A stretch of DNA of 49,792 nt from Candidatus Levybacteria bacterium RIFCSPHIGHO2_01_FULL_40_16 (GCA_001783805.1 MFNS01000007.1:153975-203766); one strand, 5' to 3'; positions 22,749-31,450 are shown, counted from the stretch's first letter. The notes: generated from the sequence alone by a model not told the origin. Numbers and translations are program-made.

Positions 22749-22777
22749 AGTGTACAACAACATGTACACCTTGTCAA
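22749..22777 (-). promoter_or_regulatory. Promoter and operator of the antitoxin-toxin-smpB operon
   Basis: Minus strand: TTGACA (22772-22777), 17-base spacer, TACACT (22749-22754), 9 bases to ATG 22739. The inverted repeat GTGTAC (22750-22755), 8 bases, GTACAC (22764-22769) overlaps the -10 and would block RNA polymerase when bound. Confidence 0.75.
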
Positions 22778-22875
22778 TGAGTAAAATGGGCATATATACC
22801 ATGACCTCATGGGCTAAGAAGAGTATGTAGGCAGCTCATGTAGAATTTTTTGTCATAACTTGATACCATCAACTC

Positions 22876-25410
22876 ATGGACGATATTATCTCCCTCAAAG
22901 ATGGCTACATATTAGATAGAGCTACAAATAAACCCGTTGATATTAGAAAACCCGAAGAAGAAGTAAGACAGGAATATGAAAAAACCCTGCGTGAGGATTA
23001 TGACTACGATTATGAACGAATGGATATAGAAGTCTCCATTCAACGAGGAGAAGTCCACAACAAAAAAAATCAGAAAGAAAGAGCTGACATTGTAATTTAT
23101 AAAACCTCTAATAAAGCACAAAGAGACCAAAATAAAGATATTTTAGGAATTGTAGAAACAAAAAAACCGACAAAAAAAGATGGGATAGAACAACTAATGA
23201 GCTACATGTCTGCTACTACTGCTCTTTGGGGAGTGTGGATAAATGGCGAGGAAATAGAATATGTCTATAGAGACATAAAAACAGGAGAACTGAAAGAGGA
23301 TTATATTCATCAAATACCAAGTAGCGGTGAAACTTTTGAAGACATAGAAAGAATAACAAAAGAAGATTTAAAACCTGTTCAAAATCTGAAACCTATTTTT
23401 AGAAGAATGTATTACACTCTTTATTCAAATACCAACATAGCAAGAAAAGAAAAATTAGGAAGCGAAATGACAAGATTGATTTTTTGTAAAATTTATGATG
23501 AGAAATATGATTTAGATAAACCACCAAAATTTAAAATAGGCTTTAATGATAGCCCCGAAGATGTCAAAAAGAATGTAGAAGAATTATGGGAGAAAGTTAA
23601 AAAATACCTTGTTGAAGATGGTATTTTTGAACAGCACGAAAAAATAGTCTTAGACCCTAAATCAATTGTTTATATTGTTAGAGAATTAGAAAAATATAGC
23701 TTGACGAAAACTGACAAAGATGTTATCGGAGACGCTTTTGAAGTTTTTGCAGAAAGACAATTTGTGGGTGATAAAGGGGAGTTTTTCACACCACGCCAAG
23801 TTGTAAAGATGGCAGTAGATATTATCAATCCTCAACCGGAAGAAAGATTATTAGACCCTGCCTGTGGAAGCGGAGGATTTTTAATTTATGCCCTAGAACA
23901 TGTATGGGGCATTATGAACAATAGCCCAAAATATAAAGGAAGTAATCTTGAGGATGAAAAGAAAGAATTTGCCCGCAAATACTTTTATGGTATTGATAAA
24001 GAAATTGATTTAGTAAAAATTTGCAAAGCGTATATGTCTATTATTGGAGATGGAAGAAGCAGTATTGTCAAAGCCGATAGCCTCAAAAGTCCCGACGAAT
24101 GGGAAAACGCTGCGAGAACTATTTTAACCGAAGACGGCAAAGACCAAATGAAGAAATTTGATGTTATCTTAACAAATCCTCCCTTTGGCAGTAAAATAAA
24201 AGTCCATCACGAATATATATTAAAAAATTATGACTTAGGACATAAATGGATATTTAAAGATGAGAAATGGATAATGACAAATGAAACAAAAGAGACAGAA
24301 CCACAAATACTTTTTATTGAATTATGTCTTAATTTATTAAAAGATGGAGGAAGAATGGCGATAGTTCTCCCTGATGGTATTTTTGGAAATCCTACTGATG
24401 GTTATATACGAGAATGGATAAAAGATAAAGCAGAAATTTTGGCAATTATTGATTGCCCGCATAATACATTTATGCCTCATACTCACACAAAAACCTCCCT
24501 ACTTGTTCTTAAAAAATGGGATAAAACAAAGCAAAAAAATTACCCAATAATGATGAGTGTTGTGAATAAATGTGGACATGATACAAGAGGGAATGAAGTT
24601 TATACAAAAAATGAAAATGATAAGGAGATTTTAGATGAAGAGTTTTCCAAAGTTTCCGAGATTTATAAAACATATCAGAATAGAGTTATAAAGGGATTTG
24701 ATAGATTAGGCTTTACTCTTTACGAAGGTGGTTTAATAAATGGTATCTTAATACCAAGATATTATGACCCTGACACAATAAAAGATATTCAGAAATTAGA
24801 AGATACGGGGCGGTATGAAATGAAGTCAATTCAAGACCTTGTTGATGAAAAAGTCTTAGAAATTAAAGGAGCCGGTGGAACTGCACCAAGTAAAGACTAC
24901 AATATCTATGATGAAATCCCATTTTTGAGAACATCCGATATAGGGGCTTGGGAAACCAGAAATTATGCTGTGCAGAATGTGAATGAACTCACTTATCTTA
25001 AATATAAAGACAAGCAGAGTTTAAAAGAGGGAGACATGTTGTTTATAAAGGATGGAACATATAGAATTGGAGAAACTTTAATTCTTACTAAATATGATTT
25101 AAAAATGCTTGTTCAAAGTCATTTTCTAAAAATAAGGTCGCTTGATAAAGATGGTATGGACCCGTATTTGCTTCTATATTTGCTCCATGTTCCTGTAGTT
25201 AGAAAACAGATAGATGAAAAAACTTTTGTCCAAGCAACTTTATCTACAATTGGTGATAGATTAAACGAAATCATAATTCCAATTCCAAAAGACAAAGGAA
25301 TAAGAGAAAAAATAGGAATTGCTATGAGAGAAAAATTAGAAGCAAGAGCTAGGTTAAGAGCAGAAATAAGAGAAGTTTTTAATAAAGGCATAGAAGATGA
25401 AAATTCATAA
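22876..25410 (+). CDS. Single-chain restriction-modification protein: HsdR-N-like nuclease, N6-adenine methylase and target-recognition domain
   Basis: An 844-aa protein. Residues 20-135 match the HSDR_N_2-type domain with a PD-(D/E)xK-like set: D71 (RADIVIY) and E94-T-K96 (GIVETKKP). Residues 280-560 form an N6-adenine methylase with DPACGSGGF (327-335) and NPPF (434-437). Residues 620-844 look like one HsdS target-recognition half (IPFLRTSDIGAW, LILTKYDLKML, STIGDRLNEIIIPIP, ending in a coiled coil). There is no ATP-dependent helicase domain. The order nuclease-methylase-specificity is that of type IIG enzymes, although each domain resembles type I parts. It could also act as a methylase alone if the nuclease is dead. 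A 54-aa gene overlaps its 3' end and an IS-type transposase follows. Confidence 0.85.
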   Translation: MDDIISLKDGYILDRATNKPVDIRKPEEEVRQEYEKTLREDYDYDYERMDIEVSIQRGEVHNKKNQKERADIVIYKTSNKAQRDQNKDILGIVETKKPTKKDGIEQLMSYMSATTALWGVWINGEEIEYVYRDIKTGELKEDYIHQIPSSGETFEDIERITKEDLKPVQNLKPIFRRMYYTLYSNTNIARKEKLGSEMTRLIFCKIYDEKYDLDKPPKFKIGFNDSPEDVKKNVEELWEKVKKYLVEDGIFEQHEKIVLDPKSIVYIVRELEKYSLTKTDKDVIGDAFEVFAERQFVGDKGEFFTPRQVVKMAVDIINPQPEERLLDPACGSGGFLIYALEHVWGIMNNSPKYKGSNLEDEKKEFARKYFYGIDKEIDLVKICKAYMSIIGDGRSSIVKADSLKSPDEWENAARTILTEDGKDQMKKFDVILTNPPFGSKIKVHHEYILKNYDLGHKWIFKDEKWIMTNETKETEPQILFIELCLNLLKDGGRMAIVLPDGIFGNPTDGYIREWIKDKAEILAIIDCPHNTFMPHTHTKTSLLVLKKWDKTKQKNYPIMMSVVNKCGHDTRGNEVYTKNENDKEILDEEFSKVSEIYKTYQNRVIKGFDRLGFTLYEGGLINGILIPRYYDPDTIKDIQKLEDTGRYEMKSIQDLVDEKVLEIKGAGGTAPSKDYNIYDEIPFLRTSDIGAWETRNYAVQNVNELTYLKYKDKQSLKEGDMLFIKDGTYRIGETLILTKYDLKMLVQSHFLKIRSLDKDGMDPYLLLYLLHVPVVRKQIDEKTFVQATLSTIGDRLNEIIIPIPKDKGIREKIGIAMREKLEARARLRAEIREVFNKGIEDENS

Positions 25411-25561
25411 AAAATTAACATTAAAAGAACTTCAAAAAAGACATGCTAAAAATCCTCAAGATAAAAAGTTGCATGATTTCTTAAAAAAAGGCGGTAGGGA
25501 CAATGCTGAAGAGGATTTTAATACTGTATTGGAGAAAGCTGGGAAGACTTCAAAATCTTAA
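25397..25561 (+). CDS. 54-aa small protein overlapping the restriction-modification gene
   Basis: ATG 25397 lies 14 bases before the end of the restriction-modification gene, in another frame, and the frame is open to TAA 25559-25561. The product is short, basic and helical (LTLKELQKRHAKNPQDKKLH, then DFLKKGGRDNAEEDFNTVLE). The overlap suggests coupled translation. Its last 44 bases overlap the convergent transposase 3' end. It might be an antitoxin- or anti-restriction-like partner, but I recognise no family. Confidence 0.5.
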   Translation: MKIHKKLTLKELQKRHAKNPQDKKLHDFLKKGGRDNAEEDFNTVLEKAGKTSKS

Positions 25562-26429
25562 CCTCCGCAACTTGCTTTAACAAGCTATCAAATATATTTA
25601 TGTCGTTTCTATGATTGTATCTCCATGAGAACTCATCCGAGTAAGATTGTAGGTATTCTTTGGAGACATGCCTATAAACTCCAGTAATTCCTCTTTTTAA
25701 TTGCGACCAAACACCTTCTATATTTTGAGTATGGATTTCTCCTCTTGTATATTCAGAAGCACTATGATTAACCGAAAAATGGTGATAACCATATTTAGAT
25801 AATTGAGTATATCCTGCATAATTATCAGTCATGATACTTGCGTTTTTATCAACATTCTTCTGAATTTCCTCAAGTAAGGTATATTTTCCTGTATTTGGAA
25901 TATGTTTTGTATGAAGTTTTCCACCTCTTTCAACCATACCCATAATTACTTCTTTTGGTATTTCGCTAAAGTTTGGCTTAAAAGCTCTATTTTTACCTTT
26001 TCCTCCCACAAAAGTTTCGTCTATTTCAACATTTCCGCTTAATAAGTCTCCCTTTGTTTCTGTCATTAAAAGTCTTATTTTCTTAAACATTCTGTGAGCT
26101 GTTTTATATGTGACGCCAAGCTCTCTTTGAAGTTGCTTTGCAGATATGCCTGAACGGGTCTGTGTCATTATGTAGATTGCGTAAAACCAGTATTGAAGTG
26201 GAGTAGTTGTTTTCTCAAAGATAGTTCCCGCTAGAGGAGAGACTTGATGGCTTCCCCCAAATTCACATTCAAAAACGGGACGACCTTTTATTTTATAGAA
26301 TTTAGTGATTTTTTCACATTGTTTACAGAATATTCCATTTGACCAACGGAGGTCTTTAATCTTTTCTAAGCATTTGTCATTATCGGAGTATTTTTTAAGG
26401 AATACTCCAAGGCTAAACTTTTCTATCAT
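25518..26429 (-). mobile_element. IS1595-type (ISXO2-like) transposase gene
   Basis: A 303-aa protein. An N-terminal zinc ribbon contains CKQC and a later Cys; then the DDE domain begins with EIDETFVGGKGKNR, followed by IMTDNYAGYTQL and the closing IEGVWSQLKRGI, the typical IS1595 order of Asp, Asn/Asp and Glu/His residues. Such enzymes cut and paste their own DNA. The gene looks intact. The promoter (TTGACA, 17 bases, TATAAT) ends 6 bases before ATG 26429, so the mRNA is probably leaderless. I could not find convincing terminal inverted repeats: the right end would lie near 26460-26490, but no matching left end is visible before 25518, so the element may be truncated or have lost one end. 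Confidence 0.85.
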
Positions 26430-26435
26430 AGCCTC

Positions 26436-26464
26436 ATTATAGCAGGTTATTTACATGATGTCAA
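26436..26464 (-). promoter_or_regulatory. Leaderless promoter of the transposase gene
   Basis: Minus strand: TTGACA (26459-26464), 17-base spacer, TATAAT (26436-26441), 6 bases to ATG 26429. Full consensus in both boxes. Confidence 0.85.
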
Positions 26465-26493
26465 GGGATAAGTACCGTAAAATGGGGTAAATT

Positions 26494-26522
26494 TTGCTAA
26501 AAACGACTATAAGCTGTATAAT
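26494..26522 (+). promoter_or_regulatory. Promoter of the 117-aa gene
   Basis: TTGCTA (26494-26499), 17-base spacer, TATAAT (26517-26522), 8 bases to ATG 26531. Confidence 0.65.
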
Positions 26523-26530
26523 ATCACGAT

Positions 26531-26884
26531 ATGAAATCTATAGAGGTTAAAAGCGAAGGGCAATTAGCTATACAATCAGAACAGCAATTTAAAAAAAGTG
26601 GATTATTGGAGATGATTCTTAATCAGGGCAGACTTGGAAAAGTCCGTGATGGCTTGATTTTCGCGGGTTCAGGAAGAATCGTGGTAAGACCGGCCAGAAA
26701 CAGCGATAAATCCAAAAAGGTAGTAGACATAAAGACTACTCCGGAGGGAACTATAATAATTAGGGGCGGACTATTTGGTTCTACAACTCTTTCTAATCCT
26801 CAATGGGAGGGCGGAAAGGGTTGGGACACGCTGGAAGAAGCTTTAAAGAAAGCATGCAAACACCCCCGCTCGGTAAAAAAATAA
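26531..26884 (+). CDS. Hypothetical protein, 117 aa
   Basis: No family recognised. It has no signal peptide or membrane helix. Residues 30-95 look beta-rich with glycine turns ([38 protein letters not shown]), and the C-terminus is basic ([12 protein letters not shown]). It has its own near-leaderless promoter. It converges with the PP2C/LytR_C gene with 5 bases between the stops. The adjacent transposase suggests that this may be cargo brought in by mobile DNA, but base composition does not clearly differ. Confidence 0.5.
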
Positions 26885-26889
26885 TCCTT

Positions 26890-28245
26890 TTATTTTCCAA
26901 TAATTATAACTGCGGAGGGGGAGGAGTCTGGAGATAGATCGGAAGAGGTTGAGGTAATGGTGTAATCTTTGGCGAGATCCTTTTTGAGCAGATCCAGAAA
27001 TTTAGAATTTTCTTTTTTCACTTTGATCGTTACTCCAACATAATTAAAATTATCTGCGTTGCCGGTGGAAACGACATCGTAGCCAAACCCTTTGAGAATA
27101 TTTGCGCCTCTGGCCGCGATACCTTCTTTGCCGCTGCCGTTACGCACCGCAATTGATAGCGTGCTTCTGTCCAGGCCGGATTTGTCAATCGGTGAAACCA
27201 GAGCCAGACCATCGTCCACTTTTTTCAGCAAATCTTGAGTCTGGGCTAATTCCTTGGACTTGACGGGGAATTTAACTTGATTATCCTGAAGGATTTTTTG
27301 TGCAGACAGAAAAGAGTCCCGCGCCAAATTTTTATTCAGATCCACCAGACTTTGCCCTTCATCATATTTTTTTAAGGCTTGAGGGTAAATTTGGGCAAAA
27401 AGAGCTTGAATTTTAGCCTTGTTTTGATTTTGAATTGCCAGAAAAATACTGACTGTCAAAACCACAACTATGACAATTGCGGTTAGTAAAAATATTTTTC
27501 TTGTCAGCGGAATCCTAAGGTTTGGTTTTCTGAATGCTGATTTTAAAAAAGATAAATATTTGTTAAATAATGAGGGTTCCTGAACTTGTACTTCCTGCTT
27601 TATTTCTTCATTTTCTTCAATGCCCTCATCAATTAGTTCTTCCGCTTGAGGGGTCTGAAATTTAATAAAAATTGCAGAAATTTTCCCATTTTCCGCTTTG
27701 TGTATTTTTGGAGCCAAGGCCTCCGAGATTTGAGCTGGATCAGGGTTATTCAGATTGGAGTCAAGCTCATCCTGCGTGACAACTTGTGAAAATGCCTCGG
27801 TTGCCAAAACTATTAAATCTTGCTCCTTGAGAAATCCGGACGAAGCCGCAGCCTTTTCTGCTGTTGCATTTTGTGAGTCAAGCGCCAGCCCAAGAGACCC
27901 GCCCCTTTTGATAAAAACTTTGGCGTTTCCCAAGCCAAACAAGTACAAAATGTTATTCACAAAGGCTCCGGCAGCAAAAGAAATGGCCACTCCTTCTATT
28001 TGATTTTCAAAAGTTGAGGAAACGGCTTTTTTAATTGATTCCAAATTTTTCTCCTCAATTGTAAAAAATTCCTGTTCCAGGCGCTCCAGTAAATTCTTAC
28101 CCGAGATGTTTAAGGATTCCGTTTCGAGATCTTTCGTTTTCTCCAAAGATAAAACAGCAAAAAGCTTGCCGGCATTATAGGCCTGAGACCAGGAATTAAG
28201 GGTCGGGGTTGCGGATATCTTTGAGAAGGAGATATTATTATCCAT
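26890..28245 (-). CDS. Fusion protein: PP2C-like domain, membrane helix and LytR_C domain
   Basis: A 451-aa protein. Residues 1-195 resemble a PPM/PP2C-type phosphatase (AISFAAGAFVNNILYLFGLGN, then AKVFIKRGG, EQDLIVLATEAFSQVV, GKISAIFIKF) but metal-binding aspartates seem to be missing, so it may be non-catalytic. Residues 247-270 form one transmembrane helix (KIFLLTAIVIVVVLTVSIFL). The C-terminal 95 residues are a LytR_C domain (LSIAVRNGSGKEGIAARGAN, ILKGFGYDVVSTGNADNFNY), usually outside the membrane. This arrangement could link cytoplasmic sensing to the cell envelope. A second LytR_C protein occurs at 30857-31450. The gene lies 3 bases after the 75-aa membrane gene and is probably cotranscribed with it. 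Confidence 0.75.
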   Translation of the reverse strand: MDNNISFSKISATPTLNSWSQAYNAGKLFAVLSLEKTKDLETESLNISGKNLLERLEQEFFTIEEKNLESIKKAVSSTFENQIEGVAISFAAGAFVNNILYLFGLGNAKVFIKRGGSLGLALDSQNATAEKAAASSGFLKEQDLIVLATEAFSQVVTQDELDSNLNNPDPAQISEALAPKIHKAENGKISAIFIKFQTPQAEELIDEGIEENEEIKQEVQVQEPSLFNKYLSFLKSAFRKPNLRIPLTRKIFLLTAIVIVVVLTVSIFLAIQNQNKAKIQALFAQIYPQALKKYDEGQSLVDLNKNLARDSFLSAQKILQDNQVKFPVKSKELAQTQDLLKKVDDGLALVSPIDKSGLDRSTLSIAVRNGSGKEGIAARGANILKGFGYDVVSTGNADNFNYVGVTIKVKKENSKFLDLLKKDLAKDYTITSTSSDLSPDSSPSAVIIIGK

Positions 28246-28248
28246 TTT

Positions 28249-28476
28249 CTAAAGTATAACAATTGCTACTAAAAAAAGCGAAACAGCCAGAAAAATATTA
28301 ATTATGGAAATTGCCTTTAATACCGGTTCGGCATGGGGGAGACGCAGGATTTGAGTCATAACCTTTATTTGGGTAAAAACAACAAATGTAAAGATTGCAT
28401 AAAATCCGATTACAATAAGAGTAACGATTTTGACCCAGAAAACCGGCTGAAAAAAATTAATAAAATCTAAATTCAT
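28249..28476 (-). CDS. Small two-helix membrane protein (DUF5657-like)
   Basis: A 75-aa protein with two transmembrane helices (VKIVTLIVIGFYAIFTFVVF and AISIINIFLAVSLFLVAIVI) joined by TQIKVMTQILRLPHAEPVLK. This resembles a short membrane family common in CPR genomes (DUF5657 from memory, not checked). Its ATG overlaps the stop of the upstream bPH gene by 4 bases and it precedes the PP2C/LytR_C gene by 3 bases, so all three probably form one operon and may work in the same membrane complex. Confidence 0.65.
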   Translation of the reverse strand: MNLDFINFFQPVFWVKIVTLIVIGFYAIFTFVVFTQIKVMTQILRLPHAEPVLKAISIINIFLAVSLFLVAIVIL

Positions 28477-29111
28477 TTTGATTTTTTCTCCGTTAAGTCC
28501 CCAATAATATGCGTTGCTTCTCTGGGTTTTGGAACGGAAAAAGCTTCGAAATTTCTTTCGTTTCCTGCTGTTTGAACAAAGAGATTGCCATAATGGAAAA
28601 AAGTTGGAATAAACCCCGACTGTGTGTAATTAACATCTTCAATATGAGAAAGGTCTGTAACGGCAATGTTGTGTACTACAACATCTGAATAATCTATGTC
28701 AACAACGCGTTCCGAAGTAACTATAAATACATTGTAAAACCAATGCAGAAAGTTTACGAATACAAAAGAGAAGACCAGAAGGTAATAAAACAATACGAAA
28801 ACGGCAGTGAAGCGATTCGCAGCGGGAGTAGAAAGAAAATCCAATCCAAAGTTTGAAAGGAAAGTCAAAATTATTACCGGTAATACGATAAGTACGAAAG
28901 ATATTGTAATCCAGGATAAATTTGTTAGGATGTGAGACCGCAGGAATAAAATTATTGATTCTTCGTCTTTTTGTGTCTGAAATGAAACGCCTTTTGGATT
29001 TGGGCAAAAGGAGGACAAAACATTCATGTGGGACTCATCGATTTTTCTGCCAGCCGGAGGATTGATTTTTTTCTTTTCGTCTTGTTTAGATGCTACAAAA
29101 ATATCCTTCAT
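28473..29111 (-). CDS. Membrane protein with bacterial PH (bPH/YdbS-like) domain
   Basis: A 212-aa protein. The first 55 residues are polar and include NPPAGRKIDE, possibly a repeat-derived insert. Two transmembrane helices follow (ILTNLSWITISFVLIVLPVI and FTAVFVLFYYLLVFSFVFVN). The C-terminal 90 residues (FYNVFIVTSERVVDIDYSDV, HNIAVTDLSHIEDVNYTQSG) match bPH domains of the YdbS/YdbT type. The start is supported by an AAAGGA site 9 bases before ATG 29111. It lies 2 bases after the SpoIID-like gene. Role unknown; family members sit in envelope maintenance contexts. Confidence 0.75.
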   Translation of the reverse strand: MKDIFVASKQDEKKKINPPAGRKIDESHMNVLSSFCPNPKGVSFQTQKDEESIILFLRSHILTNLSWITISFVLIVLPVIILTFLSNFGLDFLSTPAANRFTAVFVLFYYLLVFSFVFVNFLHWFYNVFIVTSERVVDIDYSDVVVHNIAVTDLSHIEDVNYTQSGFIPTFFHYGNLFVQTAGNERNFEAFSVPKPREATHIIGDLTEKKSK

Positions 29112-29113
29112 TT

Positions 29114-30796
29114 TTAGTTCCTTTCTATATCATATAAGGGTCCGACAATTTGTATATTAGCGGGAGCACGCAGATTAAAATAAGTTTTGAAAAAATCTCC
29201 GGAAAGACTTGGATCAGACGAATCTCCGCTGACGTGTACATTGGCCACCCGTCCTACCGACCAATCTACATCCACGTTTATTCCCGAAACGGAATTAAAA
29301 GGCGTAATGCCCCTATTTTGAAGTTCTGCTTTGACTCTTCCCGCATCCCAGGTATCGGTGCCCGCAGGATTTGGATTGGTGTTTTTATCTGTCTGGTAGA
29401 GATGTTCTTTAACGGATTGATCTGTCCGGGCAAGCATAATTACATTGACGATATCCGCAACTTCCTCTGATTTAAGCCAGGCAGTTTTATTATAGTCTCC
29501 TCTTGATCCCCAGTCGCAATAAAACCAAGGAGAATCTTTATCGTAAGCATTATTTTTCAGATCCGAAAAACTGGAAATATTTCCATTGCCGTCTTGTGCA
29601 TTTTTTGTCCAAGGGGTGGCGCTCCAGCCAATATCGCTTGAAGAGTGAATGTATCCGCCGTGAGTAGAAGAAAACCAGGCTTTAACCGGATTTCCGCCCT
29701 GGATCATGACCATTCCGGCAGTATCGTTAACTGCCTGTTCCCAGTTGCCTCCTTTAGGATTGTCTTGAAAAACTTGGCATTGTTCAGTCGTACAAATTGA
29801 GCCCGAGCCATTGTTGGTATAAGCCAAGGCATAAGATCTGGCAGCAATTGTCTGAGCTTTTAAGGCCTCCATTCCTCCCTGATTACCCCATTCATTGGGA
29901 ACTTCGTAGATACGTTTGACATAATCATCCAGAGAATAACCATGATAACCTTCAACATTAATTATTGCGTCTCTTTTTTCAATTGAGTCAAAATTATAAT
30001 ACGCTCTTAAGATTTGTTCGTATCCTTGTCCCGCCCTTGATCTGCCAAATGCTCCGTACTGATTTAAACCGACGCGGTTAGGAACGCCATAAGTGAAGAA
30101 ACCAAAGCCTCCGCCAAATCCCGGATCTTTTCCGATATCGCTGGAACATCTTCCCAGAGAGCTGGCAAAAAGGGGAATACCTAATGCAGATAGCCTTTGG
30201 GCTAAGATTTCTTGCTGTCTGGCGGACAGAACAGCAATCTTGTTTGAGAGATTTGCCTGGTAAGTTTTTGCCTCTATTACTACCTTGTCTAAAGAGGCTT
30301 TGATGACAGCCAATTTTGCCTCTTCACTTTCTAAATCTTTCTTTTTCTGTTCCAAATCGGTAATCGAGAGAGCAATGTTGGTAATAATTACTTTATCTTG
30401 ATCCGCTTTGGCTTTTTGATAGGCAATATTCTGGATGATTTCACTGGCCTGTGAGCTGGAAAGAAAATAGGAAAGCCAATTGGCATTGTAGCTGTCGATG
30501 TAATTTCTGGCAACTGTTTTGTCAAAAACTATCTTCTTTGCTTCCAGATTCTTATATCCATTGTCAATTTCCCGCTTCTTCCTGGCTAGATCAGCTTCTA
30601 TAAAAGCAACTCTTTCTTTTATGTTATTAAGCTGGGCTTCCAGCGGCGCGGTTGCGGCTTTAGATTGATTATATGCGGTTCTTAAATCCTTTAATTGCGT
30701 GTTAATATCGTCCAGCTCATCTCCATAAGTTTTACTAATGCCGGAGAAAACAAAAACAGTAAAGATTAAAATTACAAAATATAGAATTTTTTTCAT
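29114..30796 (-). CDS. SpoIID/LytB-domain protein with N-terminal coiled coil
   Basis: From ATG 30796 the product has 560 aa. A signal peptide (KKILYFVILIFTVFVFSGIS) leads into a long coiled coil (about residues 25-215, Lys/Glu/Ala/Leu heptads) like those of EnvC/PcsB-type hydrolase regulators. Residues 240-500 contain the SpoIID domain (YGVPNRVGLNQYGAFGRSRA, VEGYHGYSLDDYVKRI, ALKAQTIAARSYALAY, STHGGYI), which in SpoIID cleaves glycan strands as a lytic transglycosylase. It probably remodels peptidoglycan. The start is chosen because an extended -10 promoter lies 12 bases upstream; a longer form starting at 30892 would cross the divergent gene's promoter. It heads the operon with bPH, DUF5657-like and PP2C/LytR_C genes. 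Confidence 0.88.
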   Translation of the reverse strand: MKKILYFVILIFTVFVFSGISKTYGDELDDINTQLKDLRTAYNQSKAATAPLEAQLNNIKERVAFIEADLARKKREIDNGYKNLEAKKIVFDKTVARNYIDSYNANWLSYFLSSSQASEIIQNIAYQKAKADQDKVIITNIALSITDLEQKKKDLESEEAKLAVIKASLDKVVIEAKTYQANLSNKIAVLSARQQEILAQRLSALGIPLFASSLGRCSSDIGKDPGFGGGFGFFTYGVPNRVGLNQYGAFGRSRAGQGYEQILRAYYNFDSIEKRDAIINVEGYHGYSLDDYVKRIYEVPNEWGNQGGMEALKAQTIAARSYALAYTNNGSGSICTTEQCQVFQDNPKGGNWEQAVNDTAGMVMIQGGNPVKAWFSSTHGGYIHSSSDIGWSATPWTKNAQDGNGNISSFSDLKNNAYDKDSPWFYCDWGSRGDYNKTAWLKSEEVADIVNVIMLARTDQSVKEHLYQTDKNTNPNPAGTDTWDAGRVKAELQNRGITPFNSVSGINVDVDWSVGRVANVHVSGDSSDPSLSGDFFKTYFNLRAPANIQIVGPLYDIERN

Positions 30797-30808
30797 GGCA
30801 GCTTTGCC

Positions 30809-30817
30809 ATTATAGCA
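30809..30817 (-). promoter_or_regulatory. Extended -10 promoter of the SpoIID operon
   Basis: Minus strand: TGC-TATAAT (extended -10, 30809-30817), followed by 12 bases (GGCA-AAGC-TGCC, a small hairpin) and ATG 30796. It lies back to back with the divergent LytR_C promoter. Confidence 0.65.
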
Positions 30818-30821
30818 AATG

Positions 30822-30850
30822 TTGCAAATGGACAGAATCAGTGATATAAT
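30822..30850 (+). promoter_or_regulatory. Leaderless promoter of the LytR_C gene
   Basis: TTGCAA (30822-30827), 17-base spacer, TATAAT (30845-30850), 6 bases to ATG 30857. Confidence 0.8.
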
Positions 30851-30856
30851 CGGGGC

Positions 30857-31450
30857 ATGGAAGACAATTCGTTTCAATCGCCGATAAGCCAATTTAATTA
30901 TGCCTCTCCGGAAATACCCAAAAAACCAAAGAAGTTTATTTACCTGATCATTTTTTTGGTTATTTTAGTTGGTTTCTTCCTAATCAAAAATTTATTTTTT
31001 GGATCAAGTGAACAAAAAGAAACGTCTGTTGTGACTCCAACCCCAACCGAATTTCAATTTCCAACTGACACTCCGGCTGCAAGCATTAGTCCAACTTCAG
31101 GACCAAATCAGCCAACTGCAGTTCCAACTGTCAAGCCGATAAATCCTATCGATCAGTCAACAGGCCTGGACAGAAGTACCCTTTCAATTAAGGTTCAAAA
31201 TGGCTCTGGCGAAACAGGCGTTGCGGCCAAAGGCGCAGACGTGCTGAAAAGTTTTGGCTATAAAATTACCTCAACCGGTAATGCCGATAATTATAATTAT
31301 GAAAACGTAACTATTCAAGTAAAAAGCACAAAAAGCAATTTCCTGGCGCTTTTGAAAAAAGATTTAGGCTTTAGCTACACTGTCGGAAGTGCTTCGGCAG
31401 ATTTATCTTCGGATTCCACCTCCGATGCTCTGGTAATTATTGGGAAATAA
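30857..31450 (+). CDS. Membrane-anchored LytR_C domain protein
   Basis: A 197-aa protein. A short cytoplasmic start (about 25 residues), one transmembrane helix (KFIYLIIFLVILVGFFLIKN), a Thr/Pro/Ser-rich linker (residues 55-105) and a C-terminal LytR_C domain (STLSIKVQNGSGETGVAAKG, VLKSFGYKITSTGNADNYNY, SFLALLKKDLG-like). The domain is closely similar to the C-terminus of the 451-aa protein at 26890-28245; most of the last 90 residues align without gaps. LytR_C domains occur at the ends of LCP enzymes that attach polymers to the wall, but here no LCP catalytic domain is present. It diverges from the SpoIID operon over a shared 60-base promoter region. Confidence 0.85.
   Translation: MEDNSFQSPISQFNYASPEIPKKPKKFIYLIIFLVILVGFFLIKNLFFGSSEQKETSVVTPTPTEFQFPTDTPAASISPTSGPNQPTAVPTVKPINPIDQSTGLDRSTLSIKVQNGSGETGVAAKGADVLKSFGYKITSTGNADNYNYENVTIQVKSTKSNFLALLKKDLGFSYTVGSASADLSSDSTSDALVIIGK

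Noticed and set aside
25400-26490. A complete IS with terminal inverted repeats
   Set aside because: The transposase is intact, but I found no matching left end; boundaries therefore were not drawn.
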